Below, piece after piece: positions 17,621 to 27,700 of a DNA stretch of 64,000 nucleotides. The stretch spans positions 167,707 to 231,706 of the forward strand of contig PGXV01000008.1 in the NCBI GenBank assembly GCA_002839315.1, given 5' to 3'. Made by a program: the position numbers and the translations under genes. Below the pieces are notes generated by a model. It searched no databases, had not been told where the DNA came from, and saw only the letters and a list, made by a program, of their open reading frames with translations. The DNA comes from Spirochaetae bacterium HGW-Spirochaetae-3. Lineage in GTDB: Bacteria; Spirochaetota; Spirochaetia; Treponematales; UBA12059. The first letter of the stretch is position 1, and every line of letters begins with the position of its first letter.

Positions 17621-18805
17621 TCAACCTGCCTTTACTTCCAACTGCCCTGACATCAAACGCGGCAAGAGAAGGTCACGAGTGCGACGGAGATTCTGGATTT
17701 GGCATTGTAAGGTAGCCACTTGCCATTCAAATGCATCTGCCAAATCGCAGAACTTTTCCAGAAATCCTAATGGTGGAACAATAATATCCAGTGTATAAGC
17801 TTGATTTCGACTTAAGCCAGGAACTGCGGCGTCACTATTTATGAAGTTCAGCGTTGGAAGAACGTAGAATAAGAATCGCAGGGGAAGGTTAGAAGTAACG
17901 AAATATGCTGTATCAATAACAAAGAAATCTTCATCACACCAGAACACACTTCCGACATTGCCCTTCCTACCTACAATAATTCCAGGACCTTTGACTAATG
18001 CAACTTTATGTGTTCCGACAATTCCGCTTGATCCAAATACTAAAAACTCGCCATCCTGTCGATCTTCTTTCTTGAGAGCCTTGCCATAATTCAATTTAAC
18101 CACAGCCCCGAGCTTTTCAACCTCCCACCCCTCCGGTATATCCCCGAGCGGCGAGCTTACCATCCTTACTTTCTCATGCCCCGGAAAGCGGAACTTGACG
18201 AACCACTCGCGGTACAGGGAGCGAGCCATGCCTTCCAGGATACGGATGCGGCGCTGGCAATTCTCTATCAGCTCATCGTAGGCTGAAAGGATGGAGGCGA
18301 TGCGGTGTTGGAGATGCAATGGAGGCAGTTCTATCTCAAATTTTCTTAAGATATCTAGGTTAATATGGGGAACACCAGAAGAGAATGCTAGATTCTGAAT
18401 TGCCTTTACCATCACATTAGAAGTGAATACATAATATAGAAAAAGCTCATCAGCAATTTCAGCGTCAGGGGTTAGCTTCATTTGGCTTTGCGAAATTACA
18501 AATCTCTGATAACTCGTATCTCTCGGGATTAACCCTACTTGTCCAATTGTTCCTCTCTGTGTAAAGACCAAGTCACCAGGGTGAGCATTATTCGCTAATA
18601 ATTCATTAGCTTTTTCTTCAGAGACCCAAACAAATTCTTCAGTTGAGAATCTGGTATTCTCGGGTAAATTAACACCTCTAATAACTGGAACGCCAGAATC
18701 AATATAGTCTTTAGTAGTTAGTTTTGAACCAAAGGGACCACCATTCAATGCCCATCGCTTTCTTGCTGCGATCTCCTTTATTTTATATGTATGCCAACCT
18801 TCCAT
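17621..18805 (-). CDS. hsdS: Type I restriction-modification specificity subunit HsdS
   Basis: A 394-residue subunit with two target-recognition domains (about 1-155 and 230-365), each followed by a conserved helix: LQHRIASILSAYDELIENCQ centrally and LRRTRDLLLPRLMSGQLE at the end. Each domain reads half of a bipartite DNA site. The start at 18805 lies five bases after the hsdM stop with GGAGGGG and GAGAGG in front. The recognition domains are strikingly AT-rich (33-38% GC on sampled lines) while the central helix is about 62%, pointing to import or exchange of the recognition domains. Specificity cannot be predicted. Confidence 0.93.
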   Translation of the reverse strand: MEGWHTYKIKEIAARKRWALNGGPFGSKLTTKDYIDSGVPVIRGVNLPENTRFSTEEFVWVSEEKANELLANNAHPGDLVFTQRGTIGQVGLIPRDTSYQRFVISQSQMKLTPDAEIADELFLYYVFTSNVMVKAIQNLAFSSGVPHINLDILRKFEIELPPLHLQHRIASILSAYDELIENCQRRIRILEGMARSLYREWFVKFRFPGHEKVRMVSSPLGDIPEGWEVEKLGAVVKLNYGKALKKEDRQDGEFLVFGSSGIVGTHKVALVKGPGIIVGRKGNVGSVFWCDEDFFVIDTAYFVTSNLPLRFLFYVLPTLNFINSDAAVPGLSRNQAYTLDIIVPPLGFLEKFCDLADAFEWQVATLQCQIQNLRRTRDLLLPRLMSGQLEVKAG

Positions 18806-18809
18806 CCTC

Positions 18810-20429
18810 TCACCCCTCCAAGATCTCGGCCACATTGGCGGCGATGGTCGCTTCAAGCTCGCGGGCCTGGGCGTTAAGGGCCTCCAGCTCTTCGTTGAGA
18901 GCCTCGAGCTGTTCCTTGAAGTCCTCGTCGCTGACGTTCTCCTCGGGCGCGACGCCGACGTAGCGGCCGGGGTTGAGCGACCAGCCCTGGGCCGCTATGT
19001 CGGTTATCGCGGCGGCCTTGCACAGGCCGGGGATATCCTTGTACTTGAGCCTCTTGCCGAAGACTTCCTTGAGCTTCGCCTCCACCTCGCCGTCGCCGAG
19101 CGTCAGGTCGGGGTCGCCGCCGCGATACAGGCGAACAATGTTGGCTATGAAGCTTATCTGCACCGGCGTCCACTCGCGGTGCGATCGGTCCACCTGGCGG
19201 TATATATGGCGGGCGTCAATAAAGAGAACCGTGTCGGCGTGCGGCGTGCCCGCCTTGGCCTTGTCCAGGAACCATAGGGTACAAGGCAGGGTAACCGTGT
19301 AGAACATGTTAGGCCCGACGGCGACCATGACGTCCACCGAACGGTCCTGTATCATCTGCCGCCTGATCTCCATCTCCGACGAGCGGGCGTCCGACGCGGA
19401 GTTGGCCATCACGAAGCCTGCCCGGCCCGTGTCGTTGAGCGACGAGTAGAAGAGCTGTATCCACAGGTAGTTGGCGTTATCGGTCTTGGGCAGGCCGAAC
19501 GGGAAGCGCCTGCCCGGACCTACGGAGTCCTTGAGGCGCTCCTTGTCCACCGCGTTGACGTTGAACGGCGGATTGGCCATGACGAAGTCGAAGCGGCCCA
19601 CCGCGTCGTGGGGATCGTCGTAGTAGCTGTTGACGTTGCCGCCGTGTTTGATGTCGCCTTCCAGCCCGTGTATGGCGAGGTTCATGCGGCATAGCCGGCC
19701 CGTGTCGTCGGTCTTCTCAACGCCGTGTATGTCCAGCTCGCTCGCGGGGTTCTTCTTGTGCTCGGCCACGAAGCGCGACGACTGCACGAACATGCCGCCC
19801 GAGCCGCAGGCCGGGTCGAGGATGCGGCCGGTATACGGCTCTATGACCTCGGCCAGTAGCCTGACTATGGAACTGGGTGTATAGAACTCCCCGCCGCCCT
19901 GCCCCTCGGTCATCGCGAACTCGCCCAGGAAATACTCGTATATGCGCCCGAACGCGTCGTAATCGAGCGACGCGGGTATCTCCGACAGTTTCTTGAGGAG
20001 CTCCTTGAGGAGCGTGCTCGTGAACAGGTTATAGGTCTTGGGAAGAACCCCCGCCAGCTGCGCGTTGTACTTCTCTATGTCACGCATCGCAGCGTTGACC
20101 TCGGCGCCTATATCCTCGCCCTCGGGCAGGTTAAGGAGGTAATCGAAGTGGGCGTCCGGCGGCAGGTACAGGATGCCGTCGGCGTGGTAGGCCTCGGGGT
20201 TATCGACGCGGGAGCCCCTGCGCGACGATGCGCCAGCCTTGGCCAGCCTGGCCCGCTGGGCGCCGAAGCGCGCCTCCGCGAAACGCAGGAATATAAGGCC
20301 GAGGATGGGCCCCGAATATTCCTGCGGCTTAAGCCCCGAATTGGCTCGGAACTGGTCAGCCGCGTCCCACAGGTTCTTCTCCAGCGTAGTCGTCGCTATA
20401 TCTTTCTCAGAGGGAGCTATCCATTGCAT
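18810..20429 (-). CDS. hsdM: Type I DNA adenine methyltransferase subunit HsdM
   Basis: A 539-residue N6-adenine methyltransferase. The N-terminal helical domain ([19 protein letters not shown]) is followed by the SAM-binding motif [12 protein letters not shown] and catalytic motif FVMANPPFN (about 295-305). Together with HsdS it methylates the hemimethylated site and forms the core of the restriction complex. It is the promoter-proximal gene of hsdMSR. The last 40 residues form a predicted coiled coil rich in Glu, Leu and Ala. Confidence 0.95.
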   Translation of the reverse strand: MQWIAPSEKDIATTTLEKNLWDAADQFRANSGLKPQEYSGPILGLIFLRFAEARFGAQRARLAKAGASSRRGSRVDNPEAYHADGILYLPPDAHFDYLLNLPEGEDIGAEVNAAMRDIEKYNAQLAGVLPKTYNLFTSTLLKELLKKLSEIPASLDYDAFGRIYEYFLGEFAMTEGQGGGEFYTPSSIVRLLAEVIEPYTGRILDPACGSGGMFVQSSRFVAEHKKNPASELDIHGVEKTDDTGRLCRMNLAIHGLEGDIKHGGNVNSYYDDPHDAVGRFDFVMANPPFNVNAVDKERLKDSVGPGRRFPFGLPKTDNANYLWIQLFYSSLNDTGRAGFVMANSASDARSSEMEIRRQMIQDRSVDVMVAVGPNMFYTVTLPCTLWFLDKAKAGTPHADTVLFIDARHIYRQVDRSHREWTPVQISFIANIVRLYRGGDPDLTLGDGEVEAKLKEVFGKRLKYKDIPGLCKAAAITDIAAQGWSLNPGRYVGVAPEENVSDEDFKEQLEALNEELEALNAQARELEATIAANVAEILEG

Positions 20430-20796
20430 CGGCGTATATCTCCGGTTTTATCATGTAGTCGGCTAATCAAGATTGATGCGCGGGAGAGGGTCCCCCGCCC
20501 CGGACGATGATTGTATGCCCGTAAGCCCTGTCTGTCAAAACGTACCTCCCCCCGCATCCTCTTCATTCCCTTCCCCTCATCTGCTCCGTGTCTCTTTGTT
20601 AAAATTCCCATTCTTCTCTTTCTTCCCTCTTATCCTCGTATACTCTTCGTTTTCCCTATTTATCAACGATTCCAACGATTTACCCCGTTATCCCTTGCTA
20701 TTAGCAGCGGGAAAGCCAACCCTTCAGTGCGGAGCACCTAATCCGAGGAATCCACGGCTTCGGATAAGGACTTACAAGAGTCTACGAGGAGCACCG
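20430..20796. other. Divergent intergenic region between hsdM and the 20797 gene
   Basis: This 367-base region should hold both promoters. It contains a pyrimidine-rich, AT-rich stretch (about 20560-20690) unlike the flanking genes. It also has a short stem (ATCCGA at 20741-20746 with TCGGAT at 20760-20765) and two copies of GGAGCACC, the second just before the start codon of the 20797 gene. I saw no convincing -35/-10 pair and no RNA gene. Confidence 0.4.
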
Positions 20797-21264
20797 ATGT
20801 CTCAAACCAATCTGATAAACCTGAAGATCTCAGACGATGACGTGGCTATCATCCACGACGCCATCGAGACGCTGCGGGCCACGCTGATGCCGCACCTGAA
20901 GACGCTCAACATAAAGGAACGCAACAAGATGCTGAAGCTGGGCGACAAGTCCGTCGCCTTCGTGCAGAAATCGTTCGAGTACGGCGAGCAGTACAAGAAC
21001 CTGGTACCCAGCTTCCTGGCGATGGAAGCCTTCGGCACGGATATCAAGGCGACCGACACGCTACAGCTGATGATACGCGCGCTCGCGCCGATATGCGAGG
21101 CGCTTGAAGACAGCCTGATGCTGACGGGATCGGAGGCCTACGAGGGAGCGCTGATGTTCTATCAGAACGTCAAGGGCGCGGCCAGGGCCAAGGACCCGAA
21201 CGCCAAGATGATATTCGACGATCTTTCTGACCAGTTCAAGAAAGCCCCCCGCCGCAAGGACTGA
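20797..21264 (+). CDS. Conserved hypothetical protein
   Basis: A 155-residue, mostly helical, acidic protein starting MSQTNLINLKISDDDV. Its pattern (..LPHLKTLNIKERNKMLKLGDKS.. and ..LMLTGSEAYEGALMFYQNVK..) matches, from memory, a small family of uncharacterised proteins common in Bacteroidetes and some spirochaetes. The ATG at 20797 has GAGGAG nine bases upstream; the longer upstream frame is low-complexity and unlikely to be translated. It has no signal peptide or membrane segment. It ends 82 bases before the 21-nt tandem repeat. Function unknown. Confidence 0.75.
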   Translation: MSQTNLINLKISDDDVAIIHDAIETLRATLMPHLKTLNIKERNKMLKLGDKSVAFVQKSFEYGEQYKNLVPSFLAMEAFGTDIKATDTLQLMIRALAPICEALEDSLMLTGSEAYEGALMFYQNVKGAARAKDPNAKMIFDDLSDQFKKAPRRKD

Positions 21265-21346
21265 CGATGGCTTCCCGGCGCGCCGTGGAGACCCTCGGCG
21301 TCGGGTCCGTCAGTCAAGCGACTATCCGCGAATACCCTCGGACATG

Positions 21347-21512
21347 CTATCGACCACCTCCGAGGTACTATCGACCACCCCCGAGGTACTATCGACCACC
21401 TCCGAGGTACTATCGACCACCTCCGAGGTACTATCGACCACCTCCGAGGTACTATCGACCCTCCGAGGTACTATCGACCACCTCCGAGGTACTATCGACC
21501 ACCTCCGAGGTA
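21347..21512. repeat. 21-nt tandem repeat, eight copies
   Basis: Eight head-to-tail copies of a 21-base unit beginning CTATCGACC and containing the dyad ACCTC-C-GAGGT. Copy 2 has one base changed, copy 6 lacks two bases (19 nt), and a broken ninth copy follows at 21513. It lies between two convergent genes, so it may fold into successive hairpins in the 3' ends of both transcripts. There are no unique spacers, so it is not CRISPR. Confidence 0.93.
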
Positions 21513-21556
21513 CTATCGATACTCGCGTCCCTTGATGCCTCGGCGCTATACCAGCA

Positions 21557-23575
21557 CTATCTCTTGAATTGCAGTATGAAGGCCGTTCCGCCGTCACGCT
21601 CTATCCTGACCGTACCTTTCAGCTGCGAGACCAGGGTACGGACCAGTATGAGCCCGAACCCGGTCGAGTTCTCGAGGGTCATCGGATCGGGGATGCCCCT
21701 GCCGTCGTCACGGATGATCATGGTTACCGAACCGTCCCGCGCCGAGGTCGAGACGGAGATGGTCCCCCCGTCCTTGGCCGGGAACGCGTACTTCATGGAA
21801 TTCGTAAGCAGCTCGGTAACGATGATGCCGATGGACTGCAGCCGCTTGCCGTCGAGGGTAAAATCCTCGAGGTCCTTCTTTATCCGTACCAGGTCGCCGT
21901 TGGGGAAAGTGGCTATGATCTCGTCGATCAGGGAGGAGACGTATTCCTTCATGGAAATCTCGCTGTAGTCGACGGAGCGGTAGAGCTTGTCATAGAGCAG
22001 CATCATGCTCGTCACGCGGTTCTGCGAATCCTCCAGGGCGGCCTTGGCCGTCGGATCCTCGAGCATCTCGGCCTGGAGCCCGAGCAGGCTCTTGATGGTG
22101 TTCATGCTGTTCTTGATACGGTGGTGCACCTCCTTGAGGACGAGCTCCTTCTCCGCCAGCAGGGCCTGTATGGTCGTCTCGGCCAGCTTGCGCTCGGTGA
22201 CGTCCTCTATGGCGAGGAGGATTATACGCGGCTTGCCGGACTCCTGTATGATCTGGCGGGCGTTCAGGAGCATGGTGCGCCGGCCTATCGTGGCGAAATC
22301 GTGCTCGACCTCGTAGTCGTCGAAGGAGACCTGGCGGGGCAGGATGTTCTCCAGGAGCTCTCGCAGGCCGGGTATGTCCCACTGCTTGTTCCCCAGGTCG
22401 TATATCAGCCGTCCCACGGTCTCGGAGGGTAGCACCTTGAAGAAGTCATAGAAGGAGCGGCTGACCGTGACTACCCGCAGGTCCTGGTCCAGCGACAGCA
22501 GGGGCTCCCTGACCGTGTCGATGACGTTCTCGGCGAACTCGCTCGCCTCGTCGGCCGCGCGCTTGATCGCCTCGAGCTCCTTCCGCGTGGCTTCCAGCCC
22601 GCTTTCGTACTCCTTCCTCTCGGTGATATCCCTGATGTTGCACTGTATCACCCTGGCGCCGGACACCTCGTAGACGTTGCTGATGAACTCGACCTCGATG
22701 ATCTTCCCGGTTATGGTCTCCAGCGGGAGGTTCTCGTAGCGCACGTAGCTGTTCTTCTGCAGCTCGGCGAACTTTTCGCGGTTGCCTACGATATCCTTCA
22801 GGAAGCCGATGTCCCATATCGCCTTTCCCATGAATAGCTGGTATGAATAGCCGAGCAGGGATATAAGGAACGGATTCACGTCGACGATCATCCCGGTCTC
22901 CGCGTCCAGGATGAGGATGCCTTCCTGGGTCGTCTCGAAGAGCCGACGATACCTGCTCTCGGAATCGCGTATCTTCTCGTCGAGCGCCTTGCGCTCCGTA
23001 AGCTCTTCCTTGAGCTTACGATTGGCCTCGAAGAGCTTGAAGGCCATCTTGATCGAGGCGTCCAGGACCGTGATGCTCGAGTTCTTGACTACGTAGCCGT
23101 ACGACGAGATTTTCTGGGTTCTTTCGACGATATCGGGCTCGGTATGGCTCGACAGGAAGAGTATGGGAATGTCGCGATGCTTCAGGATCAGCTCCGCTGC
23201 CTGCGTGCCGTCCATTCCGGTGCCCAGGTCGATGTCCATGAGGACCAGGTCGATCAGGTCGTTGCCCTTTACGATTTCCACGGCCTGCTCGGCGTTGCTC
23301 GCCAGGATGACGTGGTAGCCGATCTTCTCGAGGGGATCCTTCTTGCTTTCGGGGACGAGGGCCAGCTCGATCTCGGACTGATCCTTCATTATCTCGACCG
23401 CCTTCTCGCCGGTGTTGATGGTGATCACCTTGTAGCCGTACTTCTCGAGGAAGAGCTTCTGGCCCATGGCGATAATCATCTCGTCCTCGACGAGCAGGAG
23501 GGTCTTTAACCCGAATTTCTCGTTCGGCAGAGGCCCGACGACGCTACCGATCCTATCGTTGCCTTCAGGAATCAT
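21557..23575 (-). CDS. Receiver-PAS-PAS-HisKA_2 histidine kinase with duplicated half-receiver
   Basis: A 672-residue soluble hybrid kinase, paralogous to the one at 3534-5432. The receiver begins LLLVEDEMIIAMG and its phospho-Asp is in LVLMDIDLGTGMDG, then YVVKNSS. Between them, residues about 43-81 (LEKYGYKV..) duplicate 82-115 (LEKIGYHV..), adding 39 residues and putting the acidic pocket and phospho-Asp far apart. Two PAS domains (DITERKEYE, DVTERKLAE linkers), the phosphoacceptor box EVHHRIKNSMNTIKSLL and an ATPase domain (ELLTNSMKYAF, DDGRGIPDP, GFGLILV) follow. GGAG lies six bases before the ATG. Whether the receiver still folds is uncertain. Confidence 0.88.
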   Translation of the reverse strand: MIPEGNDRIGSVVGPLPNEKFGLKTLLLVEDEMIIAMGQKLFLEKYGYKVITINTGEKAVEIMKDQSEIELALVPESKKDPLEKIGYHVILASNAEQAVEIVKGNDLIDLVLMDIDLGTGMDGTQAAELILKHRDIPILFLSSHTEPDIVERTQKISSYGYVVKNSSITVLDASIKMAFKLFEANRKLKEELTERKALDEKIRDSESRYRRLFETTQEGILILDAETGMIVDVNPFLISLLGYSYQLFMGKAIWDIGFLKDIVGNREKFAELQKNSYVRYENLPLETITGKIIEVEFISNVYEVSGARVIQCNIRDITERKEYESGLEATRKELEAIKRAADEASEFAENVIDTVREPLLSLDQDLRVVTVSRSFYDFFKVLPSETVGRLIYDLGNKQWDIPGLRELLENILPRQVSFDDYEVEHDFATIGRRTMLLNARQIIQESGKPRIILLAIEDVTERKLAETTIQALLAEKELVLKEVHHRIKNSMNTIKSLLGLQAEMLEDPTAKAALEDSQNRVTSMMLLYDKLYRSVDYSEISMKEYVSSLIDEIIATFPNGDLVRIKKDLEDFTLDGKRLQSIGIIVTELLTNSMKYAFPAKDGGTISVSTSARDGSVTMIIRDDGRGIPDPMTLENSTGFGLILVRTLVSQLKGTVRIERDGGTAFILQFKR

Positions 23576-23827
23576 GGGCGCTCCAATCTAGGCGAGCATA
23601 CCGACCCCGCGCCTGGAGGAGAGCTCCCTTGGCGGAGATCAGCTTGAGCTATTAGGTATAATAATACTCTTTTTCTTCTCTCTTTTTCATATTATTCCTA
23701 TTTATAGGTGTTTTCCCCTTTTCCCCGCCGAGCCCCGGTTCCGAGCCCCTATCGCTAGCCTTCGAGTCGCTTCGATGGTAGAGTAAGGGTTTACTAACGG
23801 CGTACTACACTCGTTCCGGGAGCGCTT

Positions 23828-24703
23828 ATGCATAGATCGATGCCCCTCTTCATCGCGGTATTCATGTCGGTGGCGGCAGGCGCCCAGCAGGCGCCCGCCA
23901 GGGGCGGGCCGGGCTCCCTCGTCTCGGTCTCCGCGGTAGAGACGAGGACGACGAGCATAGGCGTCGCCGGCCGGCTGGAGCCCGCGAGGCGTATCGTCCA
24001 CACCGTCGGCGCGGCGGGCGTCGTCGAGCGGGTGTACGCGCGCGTCGGCGACGCGGTAACCGAGGGGCAGGTCCTGGCGACGATAGGCAGGGACGAGCCG
24101 GGCGAGTCGTACCGGCCGCTGTCGGTCGTCTCGCGCGTCGCGGGAAGGGTATCCGAGGTGCTGCTGATACAGGGCGCCGAGGTAAAGGCGGGCGCGGAGG
24201 CCGTCGCCGTCGTCGACGACTCGGCGTTCCGCCTCGTGGCGGCTCTGAGCGACAAGGACGCGTTCCGCGTCGCCGACGGGGGAGCCTCGCCGGTCGTCGC
24301 GCGCTCCGCCGACGGCGTCGTCCTCCGCGGGGACCTCGTCGGCGTATCGACCGAGCCCGACTACGCGACGGGGCTCTTCGACGCGACCCTCCGCTTCGCC
24401 GCCCAGCCGGGCGCCAGGATAGGCATGGTGCTGTTCATGGACCTGCCCGTGGAGTCGGTACGGGGCCAGTTCGTCGCCCAGGGCCTCGTCGTACGGCGCT
24501 TCGGCCGCAGCGTACTGTGGGTCGTGGGCGAGGACGACCGGCTCAGGCAGGTCCAGGTGACGACGGGCAGGCCCTACGGGGCGGATATACAGGTACTCTC
24601 GGGGCTCGCCCCCGGCACGCGCTATCCGTCGAGGCTGACGGGTTTCGAGAAGGAGGGCATGAGCCTCGAGGAATACCGGGAAGCCCAGAAGAAGGGTTCC
24701 TGA
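23828..24703 (+). CDS. RND efflux periplasmic adaptor (HlyD/MFP family)
   Basis: A 291-residue secreted adaptor linking the inner-membrane pump to the TolC-like channel. A signal peptide (about residues 1-19) precedes a lipoyl/barrel-sandwich domain (GVVERVYARVGDAVTEGQVLA .. VVSRVAGRVSEVLLIQGAEV), then beta-barrel domains. It is short for the family because the alpha-helical hairpin between the lipoyl halves is almost absent. GGGAG lies before the ATG. It is the first gene of the efflux operon and lies two bases from the pump gene. Confidence 0.85.
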   Translation: MHRSMPLFIAVFMSVAAGAQQAPARGGPGSLVSVSAVETRTTSIGVAGRLEPARRIVHTVGAAGVVERVYARVGDAVTEGQVLATIGRDEPGESYRPLSVVSRVAGRVSEVLLIQGAEVKAGAEAVAVVDDSAFRLVAALSDKDAFRVADGGASPVVARSADGVVLRGDLVGVSTEPDYATGLFDATLRFAAQPGARIGMVLFMDLPVESVRGQFVAQGLVVRRFGRSVLWVVGEDDRLRQVQVTTGRPYGADIQVLSGLAPGTRYPSRLTGFEKEGMSLEEYREAQKKGS

Positions 24704-24704
24704 C

Positions 24705-27700
24705 GTGCTCAAGCTGATATTCAACAAGACGACGGGCTTCGTCGTCTTCTCTATACTCCTGTGCGCGCTCGGGGTGGTCCTGGCGTCGCGGCTCCCGGTG
24801 ATGATGTACCCGCAGACCCGCAGGCCGATGGTCTCCGTCCGGTTCGCCCATCCGGGCATATCGGCCATAGACTTCCAGCGAGATTACGCCGACTCGATAG
24901 AGCCCCGCCTCTCGGCCCTCGACGGGGTCGATCTCATGGAGACGACCTATTCCAGCGATTCCAGCAGCATCACCCTCACCTTCGACTGGGAGACGAAGAG
25001 CGACGACGCCAAGGCGCTCGTCGAGTCGACGATGTACTCCGTCAACGGCGGGCTACCCTCAGATATACGCGACGGCTACAGCATACGGTTCAGGGAGGGC
25101 GAGAACGCGGGCTTCATCGTCATGGGCGCCGTCTCGGACGAGACGGCGCCCGAGGTCCTGATGGAGCGGCTCTCGGCGAACGTCGAGCCGCGGCTGCGCG
25201 CTATCAAGGACGTGGAGGAATTCGGCATCTTCGGCCTCGAGGAGCTCCAGGTCGACGTGACCCTCGACCAGCGCGCGATGCTGTCGTACGGGCTGACGGT
25301 CTCCGACGTGAACGCGGCCTTCCAGGCGGGGCTGTCGCCCCAGCCGCTCGGCACCCTCAGGGAGTCCGGGACGCGGTACAGCGTGCGCGTCGACCGCGCC
25401 GACCCCGACCTCGCGGCCCTGCCCCGGATGGAGATAAAGCGCATCGGCGACACGCTGGTATCGCTCGCCGACGTATCGGACATCGTCGTCCGCTATACCG
25501 TCCCGAGCCACGTCTTCATGATAGAGGACAGACCGGCCATACAGGTGATGCTTACCCCTGTGGAGGGCGGCAACCTCAACCGCATGACCGAGGAGCTGAC
25601 GGCCATCATGGAGGACGCCAGGGACTCGGGCCAGCTTCCCGCCGACACGGAGTTCAATCTCTACGTGGATCCGGCCAAGTACATCAACCGCTCCATCAGG
25701 CAGGTGATCAACGCCGCGCTGATAGGCGGCGCGCTGGCCGTCCTCATCGTGTTCCTCATCCTCGGCGAGCCGAGGAACACCCTGATCATAGCGGTCTCGC
25801 TGCCCGTATCCATCATGCTCTCGTTCATCCTGATGTACGCCTTCGGGGTGTCGCTCAACCTGATATCGCTCGGCGGCTTCGCGCTGGCGGTCGGCATGAT
25901 CGTCGACTCGACCATCGTGGTGATGGAGAACATCCACAGGCGGCGGCGCGAGGACAGGCGCCCCCTCAACTCGGCGATGTGGAAGCATATCGTCATGGAC
26001 GCGACGAGGCAGGTCCGCGGCCCGGTCGTATCGTCGACGCTGACCTCGGTGCTCGTGTTCCTGCCGCTGTCGTTCTCCGCCCCGCTCGCCAACGCGATCC
26101 TCGGCGACCAGGCGAGGACGGTCGTGTTCTCGCTCCTCTGCTCGCTCTTCGTGTCGCTGAGCCTCGTGCCGGTGATCGCCTACGTCCTCTTCAGGGGCAG
26201 GGGCAACCAGAACGTCGACCACCTGAGCGCCAGGGGCTTCGCCAGGCTGTCGGAGCCGATAGTACAGGCCGTCATAGCGGGCTACCGGAGGATACTGCGG
26301 GTCCTGATATCCAGGCGGCGGGTCGCGGGCGCCTTCCTGGCGGCGACGCTCGCGGTCATGGTGATCGCCGTCGCCGCGCTCTTTCCCCGTATTCCCAAGG
26401 AGATCATGTCCAAGCCGCAGTCGGACCGCGTCGTGCTGTTCTTCAGGCACGGCGAGTACGATACGTCGGTGGACATCATCGAGCGGCTCATGCCCGAGCT
26501 GCGCGAGCGCATGGCGAACGCGCTGTCGGGGCTCGAGTACCGCAGCTACGCCAACGTATCGGGGCGCTTCAACCAGGTGCTCGTCGACTTCGACGATCCC
26601 GGGCGGGTCGACGAGGCGATCGGGCGGCTGGAGCGGGAATTCGTCAGCGAGGGCTACTGGTACTTCAACATACAGGCGTGGGATCCCGCCGCCCTGCCGC
26701 TGCCCCAGGTCTACGCGCTGCAGCTGAGCGTCTACGGCCCGGACTCCGCGCGGAAGGTGGCTATCCTCGACGATATGCAGCGCCTGCTCAACGACTCCCG
26801 CCTGTACGGCCGCATCAACGTCAGGCCGTCGCCGACCATGGCCAACGAGCTGGTACTCAGCCCCAGGAACGAGACCCTGCGCGGCTTCACCGGGCTCACG
26901 GCCGCGTCGCTGACGGCCCTGGCCAGGCGCGCCCTCGGCGGGACGGTGGCGACGACCGTCACCGACGGCACCTACGAGGTGGACGTCTCGGCCGAGTACC
27001 CCGACTCGGAGCTGGACGCGCGCGGCAAGCTCGAGGACCTCCTCGTGCCGTGGCGCGGTTCCTTCGTGCCGTTCAAGCACTTCTTCGACTTCGAGGAACG
27101 CTCGGGGGTGTCGCAGATATACTCGGAGGACGGCGAGTTGGCCTTCAGGCTGTACGCCAGCTCGTCGGCCGACGTCTCCGACGCCGAGCGGGCCCGGAAG
27201 GAGCGCGACGCCGTCGCGCTCCTGTCCGAGAAGCTGGTCATGCCCGCGGGATACAGCTACGCGCTCGACAATCCACGGGTCGAGATCGACGACGCGGTCC
27301 GCTCGCTCTTCGTCGCGATGGGCATTTCCATCGTGCTCATATACCTCCTGCTATGCTTCCAGTTCAACTCGCTGTGGATACCACTGATCATACTCGTTAC
27401 CATACCGCTGGGCTTCGTCGGGGTCGTCGCGTCGCTGTACGCATTCCATTCGACGCTTAACCTCAACTCGTTGCTCGGCACGATCCTCCTCGGGGGCATC
27501 GTCGTCAACAACGCGATCATCATGATCGACTTCTACCTGAACGTCAGGAAGGACTATCCCGACCACCGTTCCGCGATAGAGGCGACGGCGGCGCTGCGCT
27601 TCCAGCCCATCCTGATAACGACGCTTACCACCATCTTCGGCATGCTGCCCATAGCGATAGGGCTCGGCTCCGGATCGTCGATACTGCAGCCGCTCGGCAT

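Noticed and set aside
17621-18805. Invertible hsdS phase-variation locus
   Set aside because: Only one hsdS and no recombinase or second specificity cassette in the window.
20473-20796. N-terminal extension of the 20797 gene
   Set aside because: AT- and pyrimidine-rich, low-complexity, no ribosome site; the ATG at 20797 has a good one and starts the family-like sequence.
25059-27080. Long antisense frame (673 codons) within the RND pump gene
   Set aside because: High-GC shadow of a gene with clear homology on the plus strand; the antisense translation is Arg/His/Asp-rich low-complexity sequence.
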